Positions 37,019-46,234 are shown, counted from the stretch's first letter. The stretch: DNA of 64,000 nucleotides from Paracoccaceae bacterium (GCA_016744015.1 JADGFD010000002.1:307610-371609), one strand, 5' to 3'. Notes: generated by a model from the letters alone, not told the origin. Numbers and translations are program-made.

Positions 37019-39228
37019 AACAGGATTTCAAAATTCTAGGCACCCGCCCGGCCCGGCCTGATGGCCTTGATAAAGTAACCGGAAAAGCGATGTTTGGTGC
37101 TGATAAATCCGTAACGGGCATGCTGCATGCCCGCATTTTGCGGAGCCCGCATGCTCATGCGGAGATCGTGTCAATTGATACCTCCAAGGCCGAAGCACTG
37201 GCCGGTGTTAAGGCTGTGATTACAGGTGATGATTTTGCCGATGTGGAAAGCCGCTGGACCCGCTACACCATGCAAAATTGCATGGCGCAGGGCAGGGCGC
37301 TTTATGATGGCCACGCAGTGGCGGCTGTGGCGGCTATTAGCAAAACCGTGGCGGCTAAAGCGCTAAAGCTGATCGAGGTTGAATACAGTGTTCTGCCACA
37401 TGTCACCGATGTTGACGAGGCCATGGCCCCCGGTGCGCCCGTGCTACACGAGGGGGTAAAAGCCCGCAAGCTTGGTGATGATGTATCTGGCAACACTGTT
37501 GGCTACTATAGCTTTGGCCATGGTAACCCTGAAACAGGCTTTGCCGAGGCCGACGAGGTGATCGAGCGGACGTTTAAAACGGCTGCTGTGCATCAGGGCT
37601 ATATTGAGCCACATAGCTGCTTGGCAGACCTTGGCGGCGACGGGCGCGGTGAGCTTTGGTGCTCAACGCAAGGGCACTATATGGTGCGCGAGGTTTGTAG
37701 TGAAATCCTCGGGATTGACGCCAGCCAGTTGCGGGTTACCGCCTCTGAAATTGGGGGCGGCTTTGGTGGTAAAACCACAGTGTTTATTGAGCCTGTGGCG
37801 CTAAAGCTTTCGCAAAAAGCGGGCAAGCCTGTAAAGCTGGTGATGAGCCGTGAGGAGGTTTTCAGAGCTTCGGGGCCAACCATGTCGTCCTCGATAGACG
37901 TCAAAATCGGCATGAGCAAAGCCGGAAAAATCAAGGGTGCGCACGCAAAGCTGCGCTACCAAGGCGGGGCGTTTCCCTACCAAATGGTGATGATGGGGGC
38001 GATGAGCGCTTTTGCTGCCTATGATTTGGAGCATGTGCAAGCCGAGGGCTGGGACGTGATGACCAACCGTCCGAAAATGATTTCGTATCGCGCGCCCGGC
38101 GCGCCGATGGCGGTGTATGCCGTGGAATCTGTGATGGATGAGCTTTGCCAAAAGCTGGGGTTGGACCCGATTGACACCCGCCTGCTAAATGCCGCACGCG
38201 AGGGCACCAAATCCTCCTACGGGCCTACGTTTAAGGCGATTGGCCTTGTGGAGGCTCTGGAGGCCGCAAAGGCGCATCCGCATTATTCGGCCCCGTTGGC
38301 GCCTAATACAGGGCGCGGCGTTTCTTGCGGATTTTGGTTTAACTTTGGCGGTCAAGTTTCTGTTTCTATGGCGATTAATGCTGATGGAACGGTGAGCCTG
38401 ATTGAGGGAAACCCTGATATCGGTGGCTCGCGAGCATCAATTTCGATGATGGCAGCAGAGGCGCTTGGCATTGAATATGACCGCATTCGCACCATCGTGG
38501 GCGACACCGCCTCGGTTGGTTTTTCGGATGTGACTGATGGCAGCCGCGTGACCTTTGCTGTGGGTATTGCCACGATTAACGCTGCCAAGGCGGCGATCAA
38601 AGAAATGTGCAAACGCGCGGCGAAGATCTGGGAGATCGACGCGGAGGCGGTTGAATGGGTTGACGGCGCAGCCCAGCCAACAGGGCATAATGCCGGAGAT
38701 TTTCCGCCCATGAGCCTTGCAGAAATTGCCGCCATCAGCGGCAAAACCGGCGGGCCGATTGCGGGCCACCACGAGGGTGCACCTGATAAAGCGGGCGTTT
38801 CCTTTGGCGTGCACATGGTGGATGTGGAGGTGGACCCCGAAACGGGCTTTACCAGCATTAAACGCTATACCGCGTTTCAAGATGTCGGCAAGGCGATCCA
38901 CCCTGCCTATGTGGAAGGCCAAATTCAGGGTGGGGCGGTGCAGGGCATTGGCTGGGCGCTGAATGAGGAATATATCTACGGCGAAGATGGCCTGCTGCAA
39001 AACCCGGGCTTCCTTGATTATCGCATCCCCGTGGCGTCTGACCTGCCGATGATTGAGCCGGTGATTATTGAAGTCCCAAACCCCGGCCACCCTTATGGAG
39101 TGCGCGGCTGCGGGGAAACCGCGATTGTGCCGCCGCTGGCGGCGGTTGCCAACGGTGTGGCACAGGCGATGGGGGTGCGGATGTTTGAGTTGCCGATGTC
39201 GCCTCCTAAAATCCTGAAGGCGCTATAA
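37015..39228 (+). CDS. Molybdenum hydroxylase molybdopterin-binding (large) subunit
   Basis: 737 residues of the xanthine dehydrogenase/aldehyde oxidase family. N-terminal 'KVTGKAMFGADKSVTGMLHA', moco-binding 'EIGGGFGGKTTVFIEPVAL', and the C-terminal catalytic Glu motif 'RGCGETAIVPPLAAVANGV'. The active-site loop is 'SYRAPGAPMAVYAVE'; the AYxCSFR loop of true form I CO dehydrogenase is absent, so the substrate is probably an aldehyde, purine or N-heterocycle. Which one cannot be read. The next gene starts 1 bp after the stop. Confidence 0.93.
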   Translation: MKQDFKILGTRPARPDGLDKVTGKAMFGADKSVTGMLHARILRSPHAHAEIVSIDTSKAEALAGVKAVITGDDFADVESRWTRYTMQNCMAQGRALYDGHAVAAVAAISKTVAAKALKLIEVEYSVLPHVTDVDEAMAPGAPVLHEGVKARKLGDDVSGNTVGYYSFGHGNPETGFAEADEVIERTFKTAAVHQGYIEPHSCLADLGGDGRGELWCSTQGHYMVREVCSEILGIDASQLRVTASEIGGGFGGKTTVFIEPVALKLSQKAGKPVKLVMSREEVFRASGPTMSSSIDVKIGMSKAGKIKGAHAKLRYQGGAFPYQMVMMGAMSAFAAYDLEHVQAEGWDVMTNRPKMISYRAPGAPMAVYAVESVMDELCQKLGLDPIDTRLLNAAREGTKSSYGPTFKAIGLVEALEAAKAHPHYSAPLAPNTGRGVSCGFWFNFGGQVSVSMAINADGTVSLIEGNPDIGGSRASISMMAAEALGIEYDRIRTIVGDTASVGFSDVTDGSRVTFAVGIATINAAKAAIKEMCKRAAKIWEIDAEAVEWVDGAAQPTGHNAGDFPPMSLAEIAAISGKTGGPIAGHHEGAPDKAGVSFGVHMVDVEVDPETGFTSIKRYTAFQDVGKAIHPAYVEGQIQGGAVQGIGWALNEEYIYGEDGLLQNPGFLDYRIPVASDLPMIEPVIIEVPNPGHPYGVRGCGETAIVPPLAAVANGVAQAMGVRMFELPMSPPKILKAL

Positions 39229-39229
39229 A

Positions 39230-39475
39230 ATGGCGCGCGTGGTGATCTTTGGCTCATTGCGCGCCTTTACCGATGGTGAGGGCGAGATGGAGATCGACGC
39301 CCAAACCACGCGGGAATTGCTGAGGAAGCTGGCCACGCGCCACCCCGCTTTGGCGGAGACCATTGACGCGGGCGTATCGCTGGCGATTGATGGGGAGGTG
39401 TTTAAGGAGGCGTGGTTTACGCCTATTGGCCCCGAGTCTGAGGTGGTGGTAATGCCGCTGATGGTGGGTGGCTAA
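39230..39475 (+). CDS. MoaD/ThiS-like sulfur-carrier protein
   Basis: 81 residues with the ubiquitin-like fold pattern of MoaD/ThiS and the required C-terminal Gly-Gly ('VVVMPLMVGG'), which is adenylated and thiocarboxylated in family members. It sits 1 bp after the large subunit, so it belongs to the hydroxylase operon. A role in supplying sulfur for that enzyme's cofactor is inference; it could also be a spare molybdopterin synthase small subunit. It overlaps the convergent membrane gene by 4 bp. Confidence 0.78.
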   Translation: MARVVIFGSLRAFTDGEGEMEIDAQTTRELLRKLATRHPALAETIDAGVSLAIDGEVFKEAWFTPIGPESEVVVMPLMVGG

Positions 39476-40107
39476 AGGTTAAAGCCGATCAGCAATGCAA
39501 GCACTAAGTAGCCTATGAGTGTTGGGAAATTGGCCCAGAGGGAATTGCCGTTTGTCACGCGTTGAAAGCGTGGGAAGGCAAAGCCGATGATAATTATAAA
39601 AAAGAAGAAATAGGCTGGTGTGGCGGGGTAAGCTTTGATCAGAAACCAGATGGCGGCAAGCTTAAGTATCGGCGAAACATAATAAAGTATTAGGCCGGTT
39701 TTCCCCAAAAGCATTGGCTTTTCAGTCTGAAAATGGTGGGCATAGGGGTGGGGCTTTCCTTCTGACAAGAAGGCAAGCAGCAGGCCAAACACCGCTGAGC
39801 CAAGCACAACGGGTGGGAGCAGCCCAGCAAGCCCGCCCATCCCGCGCCAGAGGGTCAGCAGCATAAAAGTGGCAAAAAACAGCGCAAAGTAAAAGGCAAG
39901 GTTCCAGCGGGCAGGGTTGGCAATGCGGCGCGGGCCTTTTGCTATGTTGGCGGTTGCCAGCGCATCACGGCTGATTAGGAAAAGCGCAATGGCAAAGCCC
40001 ATGCGCAGCAGGCCCGCAGGAGATTGCAGGAAAATATTTGCCAGCAAAACAAGGAGCGCGTAGCCAAGAGCGGCCATCAGAGCGACATAATTTTGGTGAA
40101 TTTTCAT
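39472..40107 (-). CDS. Unrecognised multi-pass membrane protein
   Basis: 211 residues from the ATG at 40107 ('MKIHQNYVALMAALGYALLV'); a 10-residue longer start at 40137 is possible. About six hydrophobic segments with short charged loops and a mid-protein loop 'LSEGKPHPYAHHFQTEKP'. I do not recognise the family. It lies between the hydroxylase operon (convergent, 4-bp overlap) and tRNA-Glu. Confidence 0.7.
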   Translation of the reverse strand: MKIHQNYVALMAALGYALLVLLANIFLQSPAGLLRMGFAIALFLISRDALATANIAKGPRRIANPARWNLAFYFALFFATFMLLTLWRGMGGLAGLLPPVVLGSAVFGLLLAFLSEGKPHPYAHHFQTEKPMLLGKTGLILYYVSPILKLAAIWFLIKAYPATPAYFFFFIIIIGFAFPRFQRVTNGNSLWANFPTLIGYLVLALLIGFNL

Positions 40108-40183
40108 GTGGGACTGCCCTAAGTAGTTTGCGGCCAAACTAGCGGGAAACGGGGGACATTCAAGAGGAAATTAACAAAGAGAG

Positions 40184-40258
40184 TGGTACGCCCTAGGGGA
40201 ATCGAACCCCTCTTTTCAGGTTGAAAACCTGACGTCCTAACCGATAGACGAAGGGCGC
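40184..40258 (-). tRNA. tRNA-Glu (TTC)
   Basis: 75 bases including an encoded CCA. Acceptor GCGCCCT pairs with AGGGCGT (G1-T72 wobble), the T arm carries GGGGTTCGATTCCCC, and the anticodon stem CAGG/CCTG holds the loop TTTTCAA, giving anticodon TTC. The 5' end 'GCGCCCTTCGTCTATCGGTT' has the usual tRNA-Glu D-arm. Isolated, not in a cluster. Confidence 0.96.
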
Positions 40259-40337
40259 ATCGCTCTCTTTGTGAGGGCGTTTTATGCGCGGGCGGGTTTG
40301 GGCGCAAGGGTTATTTTCACAAAATCCAAAAGTTTTT

Positions 40338-40971
40338 TTAGCCAAGGATGAGGCGTGTGGCGGCGGCCAGCACGGCGGCGTGGATGAGGATTTTAAAGAG
40401 CTTGAGGTTTATGCAAGAAACCAGCTGCTTGCCAAGCAAAGCACCCAGCAGGATAATCGGTAAATAATAAGGATTTAGGGCGAGCGACTGGCTGGTCGTA
40501 ATGCCAAGCCCTATCGCAAAAGGGAGTTTTGCGATATTAACCAGCAGAAAAAACCAACTGCGCGTGCCAATAAACCCTGATTTGCTGAGGCCCATTTGCA
40601 AGAGATAGATGCCAAAAATAGGCCCCGCGGCATTAGCGACCATAGAGGCCGCACCGGCCATTGAGCCGATAATACCAGTGAGTAGCTTTCCCCGCACCAA
40701 AGCGCGCAAGCCATCTGTAATGAGGATATCCATAGCGAGCATAGCCAGAATCACCCAGCCAATGAGCTTACTGAAATTGTAGCCCGATGTTGCGGAGAGG
40801 AACCACCACGCCAAGGCAGCGCCGAGAATGGCGGGGGAATCAAACGTGCCAAAATGCGCCATTGGCAGGCGCGGCGATAGTATAGGACAGCCATGATATC
40901 TGCCGCGATGAGCATGAGAAGCAACACGCCCGGGGAGGGGGGCCCTATAAAAAGTAGGCTAGGGGCTTCAC
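40338..40971 (-). pseudogene. Broken TauE/SafE-family permease
   Basis: The intact frame (40338-40862) encodes 174 residues matching the later part of a TauE/SafE permease ('PAILGAALAWWFLSATSGY', 'GSMAGAASMVANAAGPIFGI'). The preceding family sequence is present in another frame ('LLLMLIAADIMAVLYYRRAC', then 'QWRILARLIP'). One extra C in the five-C run at 40833-40837 (G on the plus strand) would join them as 'LARLIPPAILGAAL'. A second shift in a run of five T near 40949-40953 would add 'VKPLAYFF'. The first 35-40 residues of the family are missing because aroQ ends there. A 1-bp sequencing error could explain one shift, but not the missing end. Confidence 0.78.
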
Positions 40972-41402
40972 TAGGGGGCTAGATGCTCGGTTATGGCGCG
41001 CATGGCGATGGGATAGCCCGCAGCCCCGAGGCCGCACACCATAGCAAAGGCGACCTTTGAAATATAGGAATGCTGCCGGAAGTCTTCGCGCTGGTGGATG
41101 TTGCTAAGGTGTAGTTCCAGCACGGGTTTATTGACCGAGCTAAGGGCATCCATAATGGCGATAGAGGTGTGGGTATAAGCCCCCGCATTCAGGATAATGC
41201 CTTGTGCTTTGGTATTGTGGATATGGTCTATCAACGCCCCTTCGTGGTTGCTCTGCGCGAACTCATAAGTCACGCCAAGCTGGCCAGCCTCTTGTGCGCA
41301 GAGGGCTTCGATATCTCTCAGGGTAATCGTGCCATAGGTTTCAGGTTGGCGGGTGCCAAGCAGGTTAAGGTTGGGGCCGTTGAGAATGAGGATGTGGGTC
41401 AT
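40971..41402 (-). CDS. aroQ: Type II 3-dehydroquinate dehydratase
   Basis: Third step of the shikimate pathway. 143 residues, the type II length. Catalytic Tyr region 'LLGTRQPETYGTITL', 'FAQSNHEGALIDHIH' and the catalytic His in 'LELHLSNIHQREDFRQHSY' are visible. Usually followed by accB-accC in this group; here it is followed by the tauE remnant, whose start overlaps the aroQ stop. Confidence 0.96.
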   Translation of the reverse strand: MTHILILNGPNLNLLGTRQPETYGTITLRDIEALCAQEAGQLGVTYEFAQSNHEGALIDHIHNTKAQGIILNAGAYTHTSIAIMDALSSVNKPVLELHLSNIHQREDFRQHSYISKVAFAMVCGLGAAGYPIAMRAITEHLAP

Positions 41403-41534
41403 GATGGCGCGTCGCGTTTATGATGGCTTTGGGGGTGAGTGTGCCGGAAATGGACTGGAGGGTAAAGCAGATTTAATGGTCAGCGCCCCATACGCCCTGC
41501 GGGCGGCTTTTTTCTTGCAGAAAAAATGCGTGTG

Positions 41535-41690
41535 CGACGCAGTGGCGGCGCGTCAACCATCGTGCTTGGGGCGAGGTTAGGCTTGCGCCGCTCTGAAACT
41601 TGGTTTCTAGTTGCCACAAGCATAAAGGGTGGGGCGCGGCGCGGGCGGGAAGTTGCAAAGCAACACGAAGGTAGACGCGCCGCGTTGGTT
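41535..41690. repeat. Intergenic repeat family B, two inverted copies (B1)
   Basis: Right copy (plus orientation, 41616-41686): flank 'ccacaagc', stem CGCGGCGCG (41635-41643) with CGCGCCGCG (41676-41684), enclosing GTTGC-AAA-GCAAC (41652-41664). The left part (41535-41600) resembles the reverse orientation ('gcggcgcgtc', 'cttgcgccgctctg'). Just before it CGCCC-TGC-GGGCG is followed by six T (about 41498-41515). Together they fill the 286-bp gap between recJ and aroQ. Confidence 0.6.
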
Positions 41691-43431
41691 AGGCTTTTGC
41701 AGCATCTTCTAGCTGCATTTTGGCTTTCCGACGGCCACCCCACTCATCAATTTCCAAGCGCCCTGCAAAGTGAAAGCTTTGGCCTGCATGGTTGAGCAGG
41801 GCTTGGCCGAGCTCACTTTCAAAGGCGCGAAAGGCGATGATATCTATCGGGCCGCCGCCATTATCAACCGTAAGCCGGAGGTGGCTTTCGCCTGCGGGTT
41901 TGGCAAAGCGGATGCGGGCAGAGGGGATGGCGAAGCGAGGGGCGGGGGCACTGGCCCCAAAGGGACCGGCGGCTTCGATTTGCTCAATCAGTTCTGGGGT
42001 GGCCCCGCCCAGCGTAGCGGTGATTGTCAGGTCTCGCGGGCCTTGCTCACCTGCGCCTTGCTTGCCAAGGGCGCTTGAAAGCAAGGCCATCGCGGGCTCT
42101 ATCTCCGTTTCAGCAACGCTAAGCCCGGCTGCCATCTTATGGCCGCCCCCCTTCAGAAGCGCGCCATCCCGCGCGAGCTTGGCAATGGAGGCCCCAAGGT
42201 CTATGCCACTAACAGAGCGGCCTGAGCCATGGCCCACACCCTCATCTGAAATGCCAATAACCACGGCGGGGCGGTTAAACTTTTCCTTTAGCCGCGAGGC
42301 GACAATGCCGACCACGCCGGGGTGCCAGCCCTTTCCCGCAGCCCAAATGAGCGGACCTTCTAGCCCGCGCTCTTCGGCCTGCGCTTCGGCGGCGGCTTGC
42401 ACTTGGGCCTCGATCTCACGCCGCTCGGCATTTAGCGTGTTTAGGCGCTCAGCGAGCGCCTGCGACTCATGTGGCTCTGAAACCGTAAGCAGGCGGGTGC
42501 CCAAATCAGCCTTCCCAATGCGGCCACCTGCATTAATACGTGGGCCCAAGAGATAGCCCAAATGATAAGCGCGGGGCGCGGTGTTGATCTTTGCAACATC
42601 ACCAAGGGCGACCAGGCCGGGGCGGCCACGCGCGGCCATTACCGTGAGGCCTTGGCGCACAAGTGCGCGGTTAAAGCCGATGAGTGGGGCGACATCAGCC
42701 ACGGTGCCAAGGGCCACAAGGTCTAGCATGTCGAGCAAGGGTGGGGTCTTTATGCCCGCATCACGATAGTGGCGGTTTATGGCGACCAGCGCCAAAAACA
42801 CCACGCCCGCGGCGCAAAGATACGTATGCTCCGAGGTTTCATCTTGGCGATTTGGGTTCACCACGGCCAGCGCGGGGGGGAGGGTCTCACCGCCGAGGTG
42901 GTGGTCGAGAATGATGACATCTGCGCCGTGGTCAACGGCTACTTGCACGGGGCTGTTGGCCACTGTGCCGCAATCAACACAAATGATCAAATCATGGGTT
43001 TTGCCCAGCATTTCCATGGCAGCATCATTGGGGCCGTAGCCCTCTTTCAAGCGATCAGGAATATAAAGCGTGGCCTCGGTGCCAAGGGCTTTAAACCATG
43101 TCAGCAATTGGGCGGCAGAAGTGGCACCGTCTACATCGTAATCGGCGAAAATGGCGATGCGCTGGCCGGATTGAAGAGCCGAAAAGATGCGTTCGGCGGC
43201 TTTATCCATGTCTTTTAGGCTGGAAGGGTCGGGCATAAGTTCGCGCAGAGAGGGGGCGAGAAATGCCTCGGCCTCGTGTGGCTGCACACCGCGGCTGGCG
43301 AGCACACGGGTTAGCACATCAGGCAGGCTCGTGGCTTGGGCTATGGCTTCGGCTTGGCGCTCGACCTCGCCCGAAGGGCCAACCCAGCGGCGGCCAGTGA
43401 ACGAAGATTCAACGTCGAGAAAGGCGCTCAT
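41689..43431 (-). CDS. recJ: Single-stranded-DNA-specific 5'-3' exonuclease RecJ
   Basis: 580 residues. DHH phosphoesterase motifs: 'IAIFADYDVDGATSAAQLL', 'HDLIICVDCGT', 'VIILDHHLGGETLPPALAVV', then DHHA1 with 'GHGSGRSVSGIDLG' and 'LLKGGGHKMAAGLSV', and the C-terminal OB-like domain. Acts in recombination and mismatch repair. Its ATG overlaps the stop of the small membrane gene, so it belongs to the glpX-recJ unit. Confidence 0.97.
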   Translation of the reverse strand: MSAFLDVESSFTGRRWVGPSGEVERQAEAIAQATSLPDVLTRVLASRGVQPHEAEAFLAPSLRELMPDPSSLKDMDKAAERIFSALQSGQRIAIFADYDVDGATSAAQLLTWFKALGTEATLYIPDRLKEGYGPNDAAMEMLGKTHDLIICVDCGTVANSPVQVAVDHGADVIILDHHLGGETLPPALAVVNPNRQDETSEHTYLCAAGVVFLALVAINRHYRDAGIKTPPLLDMLDLVALGTVADVAPLIGFNRALVRQGLTVMAARGRPGLVALGDVAKINTAPRAYHLGYLLGPRINAGGRIGKADLGTRLLTVSEPHESQALAERLNTLNAERREIEAQVQAAAEAQAEERGLEGPLIWAAGKGWHPGVVGIVASRLKEKFNRPAVVIGISDEGVGHGSGRSVSGIDLGASIAKLARDGALLKGGGHKMAAGLSVAETEIEPAMALLSSALGKQGAGEQGPRDLTITATLGGATPELIEQIEAAGPFGASAPAPRFAIPSARIRFAKPAGESHLRLTVDNGGGPIDIIAFRAFESELGQALLNHAGQSFHFAGRLEIDEWGGRRKAKMQLEDAAKA

Positions 43432-43658
43432 TCGGGGGGCAGCCGACGGAGCTTGTTGAGTAAGCGAAATATTAACAGCCAGCCAATCACCGAAACACCA
43501 ATCCAGACCGTAGCCCCCACCCAGCTAAAAAGCGGTTGGGGGTCAAATTGGGCGCGAATAAAAAAGGCGATGACAAGGAACCAGCTCAAAAGCCATAGCG
43601 TAAGCAAAGCCCGCAGGACGGCATGTGGGCGTTTGGGCTTTTGCGCTGGCTCGGTCAT
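43428..43658 (-). CDS. Small two-span membrane protein
   Basis: 76 residues with two hydrophobic segments ('LLTLWLLSWFLVIAFFI'; 'FSWVGATVWIGVSVIGWLLI') and basic ends. Not recognised. It shares one base with the glpX stop (TAATG) and overlaps recJ by 4 bp (ATGA), so the tight packing argues it is a real coupled gene. Confidence 0.72.
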   Translation of the reverse strand: MTEPAQKPKRPHAVLRALLTLWLLSWFLVIAFFIRAQFDPQPLFSWVGATVWIGVSVIGWLLIFRLLNKLRRLPPE

Positions 43659-44626
43659 TATTGGTTCCTCTGGCGGTAAAACAAGCGCCGGACAGAGCCG
43701 GTTTTGGAGCGCATCAGGATGGTTTCTGTTTCCAGATAGCCATCCACCCGCCGGGCGCCCGACACCACCGAACCATCGGTGACGCCGGTAGCGGCAAATA
43801 TTACATCATCGGTGACAAGATCATCCAGTGCATAGATCCGATCAAAGTCCTTAACACCGGTTTTACGGGCGCGCGCCCGTTCGTCTTCATTGCGGAAAAT
43901 GAGCTGGCCATACATTTGGCCGCCCATACATTTGAGCGCCGCCGCCGCCAGCACGCCCTCGGGTGCCCCCCCAGAGCCCATATACATATCAATGCCGGTT
44001 TTTTCGGTCTCGGCGCAGTGGATAATCCCGGCGACATCACCATCGGTAATCAAGCGGATATGTGCGCCGGTTTCGCGCAACTCGCGAATGATGGCCTCAT
44101 GGCGCGGGCGCTCCAGCACACAGACCATAATGTCTTCTGGCTCAACGCCTTTGGCGGCGGCGAGGGCCTGAACCCGCTCAGCGGGGGTCATATCAAGCGT
44201 GACGACATCTTTGGGGTAGCCCGGCCCAATGGCCAGCTTTTCCATATAAGTATCAGGGGCATAGAGCATGGAACCCTTTGGCCCCATAGCAATAACGGCC
44301 AGCGAATTTGGCATATCTTTAGCGCAAAGCGTGGTGCCCTCAAGCGGGTCCAGCGCGATGTCAACTTCCGGGCCAGTACCCTTGCCAACTTCCTCACCAA
44401 TATAAAGCATCGGCGCTTCGTCCCGCTCGCCTTCACCAATTACGATTCGCCCGCGAATATCCAGCTTGTTAAGCTGGGTGCGCATGGCATCCACGGCCGC
44501 TTGGTCAGCGGCTTTTTCATCGCCAGCCCCCACTAGCTTGGCAGCGGCAATGGCGGCTTGTTCAGATACACGGGCCAGCCCGAGCGATAGCATTCGGTCG
44601 GAGTAAAGCGTGTCGGTGTTGGGCAT
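43658..44626 (-). CDS. glpX: Class II fructose-1,6-bisphosphatase
   Basis: Gluconeogenic FBPase of the GlpX type, 322 residues. 'RGRIVIGEGERDEAPMLYIG' and 'VDIALDPLEGTTLCAKDMP' are the metal and phosphate-binding motifs of the lithium-sensitive phosphatase fold; 'MYMGSGGAPEGVLAAAALKC' is class II specific. The hom-glpX-recJ order is common in Rhodobacterales; here a small secreted-protein gene separates hom and glpX. Confidence 0.96.
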   Translation of the reverse strand: MPNTDTLYSDRMLSLGLARVSEQAAIAAAKLVGAGDEKAADQAAVDAMRTQLNKLDIRGRIVIGEGERDEAPMLYIGEEVGKGTGPEVDIALDPLEGTTLCAKDMPNSLAVIAMGPKGSMLYAPDTYMEKLAIGPGYPKDVVTLDMTPAERVQALAAAKGVEPEDIMVCVLERPRHEAIIRELRETGAHIRLITDGDVAGIIHCAETEKTGIDMYMGSGGAPEGVLAAAALKCMGGQMYGQLIFRNEDERARARKTGVKDFDRIYALDDLVTDDVIFAATGVTDGSVVSGARRVDGYLETETILMRSKTGSVRRLFYRQRNQ

Positions 44627-44644
44627 GTTGGACCTTCCCGGAAA

Positions 44645-44899
44645 TTATTTCGGGGTAATAGAGAATCCTGCCCCGTCTATAGTGAAGATATATACCACCT
44701 CAGCGCTGGAGCCAGCCCTTTTTTTGCAGGTGATTTCAAGAACATCATCATTATCGGTTGGCACCACGGTTAAGACCTCATCACAATCATAGCCATTCAT
44801 GGTAATGCCCAGCTTGGCCATCTCGAAATTGTCAGACGCGTCTTGTGCACCAGCCATGCTGGCGGCAAACGTGAGCGCAAGGGCAGAGAGGAATTTCAT
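44645..44899 (-). CDS. Small secreted protein, unrecognised
   Basis: 84 residues from the ATG at 44899, with AAGGA upstream. Signal peptide 'KFLSALALTFAASMAGAQ', then a short mature domain with two cysteines ('NGYDCDEVLTV', 'VLEITCKKR') that could form a disulfide. No family recognised. Longer in-frame starts up to 44995 run into hom and are not used. Confidence 0.68.
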   Translation of the reverse strand: MKFLSALALTFAASMAGAQDASDNFEMAKLGITMNGYDCDEVLTVVPTDNDDVLEITCKKRAGSSAEVVYIFTIDGAGFSITPK

Positions 44900-44937
44900 T
44901 TCAAAATCCTTAATTAGGTTTGTGTCTGAAATCGGTT

Positions 44938-46224
44938 CTACAGGCTCTCGATGCGCAAGGCCACCGGTTCGGCCAGTGAGGCCGATAATGCGCAAATCTC
45001 CGCCAATGCGGTGTCGAGTGCGGCGCGAGGGGTGGTGTGGGTCACAATCACCAAAGGTGCTGTTTTTCCGTTATGCCCATACTGGTGCATCCGGTTGATA
45101 GAAACATCATGTGCGCCTAAAATGCTGGCCAGCTTGGCCAAGGTGCCGGGGGCATCTGTGAGGCTGAAGCGCAGGTAATATGCAGCATCGGAGCCCTTGG
45201 ATGAGCTGTTGGGCTGCGCCAAGCCCGCAGCGGGCTGGCCAAAGGCCGGAATAATCAGCCCACGGGCGATATCCATAATATCGCCGAGAATCGCGGAGGC
45301 TGTTGGCCCTTCGCCCGCGCCGGGGCCTTGATAAACGGTTTGGCCGATAAAATCACCCTCAACCACTACCATATTGCTCACGCCCTCAAGTTGCCCCAGC
45401 GGCGAGGCTGTCGGCACAAGGCAGGGCTGCATACGCTGCTCAATGCCATCTTCATTTTGCTGCGCTACACCAAGGAGCTTGATTTTATACCCCATATCGG
45501 CGGCGTTTTTGATATCCTGCAACGTGATCCGCTGGATCCCCTCAATCTCAACCTTGCCAAAATCGACGCGAGTGCCAAAGGCCGTGGCGGCCAGCAAGCT
45601 GAGCTTGTGAGCCGCGTCAATGCCGCCCACATCCACCGTCGGTTCGGCTTCGGCATAGCCAAGGGCCTGTGCTTCTTTGAGCACGTCATCATAGCTCGCG
45701 CCGGTATTTTCCATTTTGGTAAGGATATAATTGCAGGTGCCGTTCATAACGCCCATCACGCGGGCAATGCCATTGCCGGCCAGCCCTTCGGTCAGCGCTT
45801 TTACGATCGGAATGCCGCCTGCAACGGCGGCTTCAAAGCGAAGCGCCGCCCCGGTGCTTTCTGCCAATTCAGCCATCGGCTGCCCATGCAAGGCCAGCAT
45901 GGCTTTGTTGGCTGTTACCACATGTTTACCCGCCGCCAACGCGGCCTCACAGCTCGCTTTGGCCGGGCCATCCTCCCCACCCATAACCTCAACAAACAGG
46001 TCTACATCATCCCGCTTGGCAAGCGCCACGGGGTCATCCTCCCAAGCATAGTTTGAGAGATCAACGCCACGATCTTTGCCTTTGGAGCGGGCCGAAACGG
46101 CTACAATTTCCAGCGGTCGGCCAGCGCGGCGGGCCAACAAATCCCCATGGGTCTGGATCATTTTTATTACGCCGGCACCTACGGTGCCAAGGCCAGCTAC
46201 GGCAATTTTTAAGGGTTTGCTCAT
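44938..46224 (-). CDS. hom: Homoserine dehydrogenase
   Basis: Reduces aspartate semialdehyde to homoserine at the branch to threonine and methionine. 428 residues from the ATG at 46224 with AAGGAT upstream. NAD(P)-binding 'KIAVAGLGTVGAGVIKMI', catalytic domain 'AAVAGGIPIVKALTEGLAGN' and 'GTCNYILTKMENTGASYDDV', and a C-terminal ACT domain ('YLRFSLTDAPGTLAKLASIL') that usually mediates threonine feedback. It starts 10 bp after the RraB-like gene, so the two are probably co-transcribed. Confidence 0.97.
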   Translation of the reverse strand: MSKPLKIAVAGLGTVGAGVIKMIQTHGDLLARRAGRPLEIVAVSARSKGKDRGVDLSNYAWEDDPVALAKRDDVDLFVEVMGGEDGPAKASCEAALAAGKHVVTANKAMLALHGQPMAELAESTGAALRFEAAVAGGIPIVKALTEGLAGNGIARVMGVMNGTCNYILTKMENTGASYDDVLKEAQALGYAEAEPTVDVGGIDAAHKLSLLAATAFGTRVDFGKVEIEGIQRITLQDIKNAADMGYKIKLLGVAQQNEDGIEQRMQPCLVPTASPLGQLEGVSNMVVVEGDFIGQTVYQGPGAGEGPTASAILGDIMDIARGLIIPAFGQPAAGLAQPNSSSKGSDAAYYLRFSLTDAPGTLAKLASILGAHDVSINRMHQYGHNGKTAPLVIVTHTTPRAALDTALAEICALSASLAEPVALRIESL

Positions 46225-46234
46225 GGGAATATCC

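Noticed and set aside
37015..39228. Form I CO dehydrogenase large subunit
   Set aside because: The diagnostic AYxCSFR active-site loop is absent; the loop reads SYRAPGAP, so the operon is a xanthine dehydrogenase/aldehyde oxidase-type hydroxylase.
43625..44536. 303-codon plus-strand frame over glpX
   Set aside because: Antisense to a conserved enzyme gene and without motifs; a GC-rich shadow.
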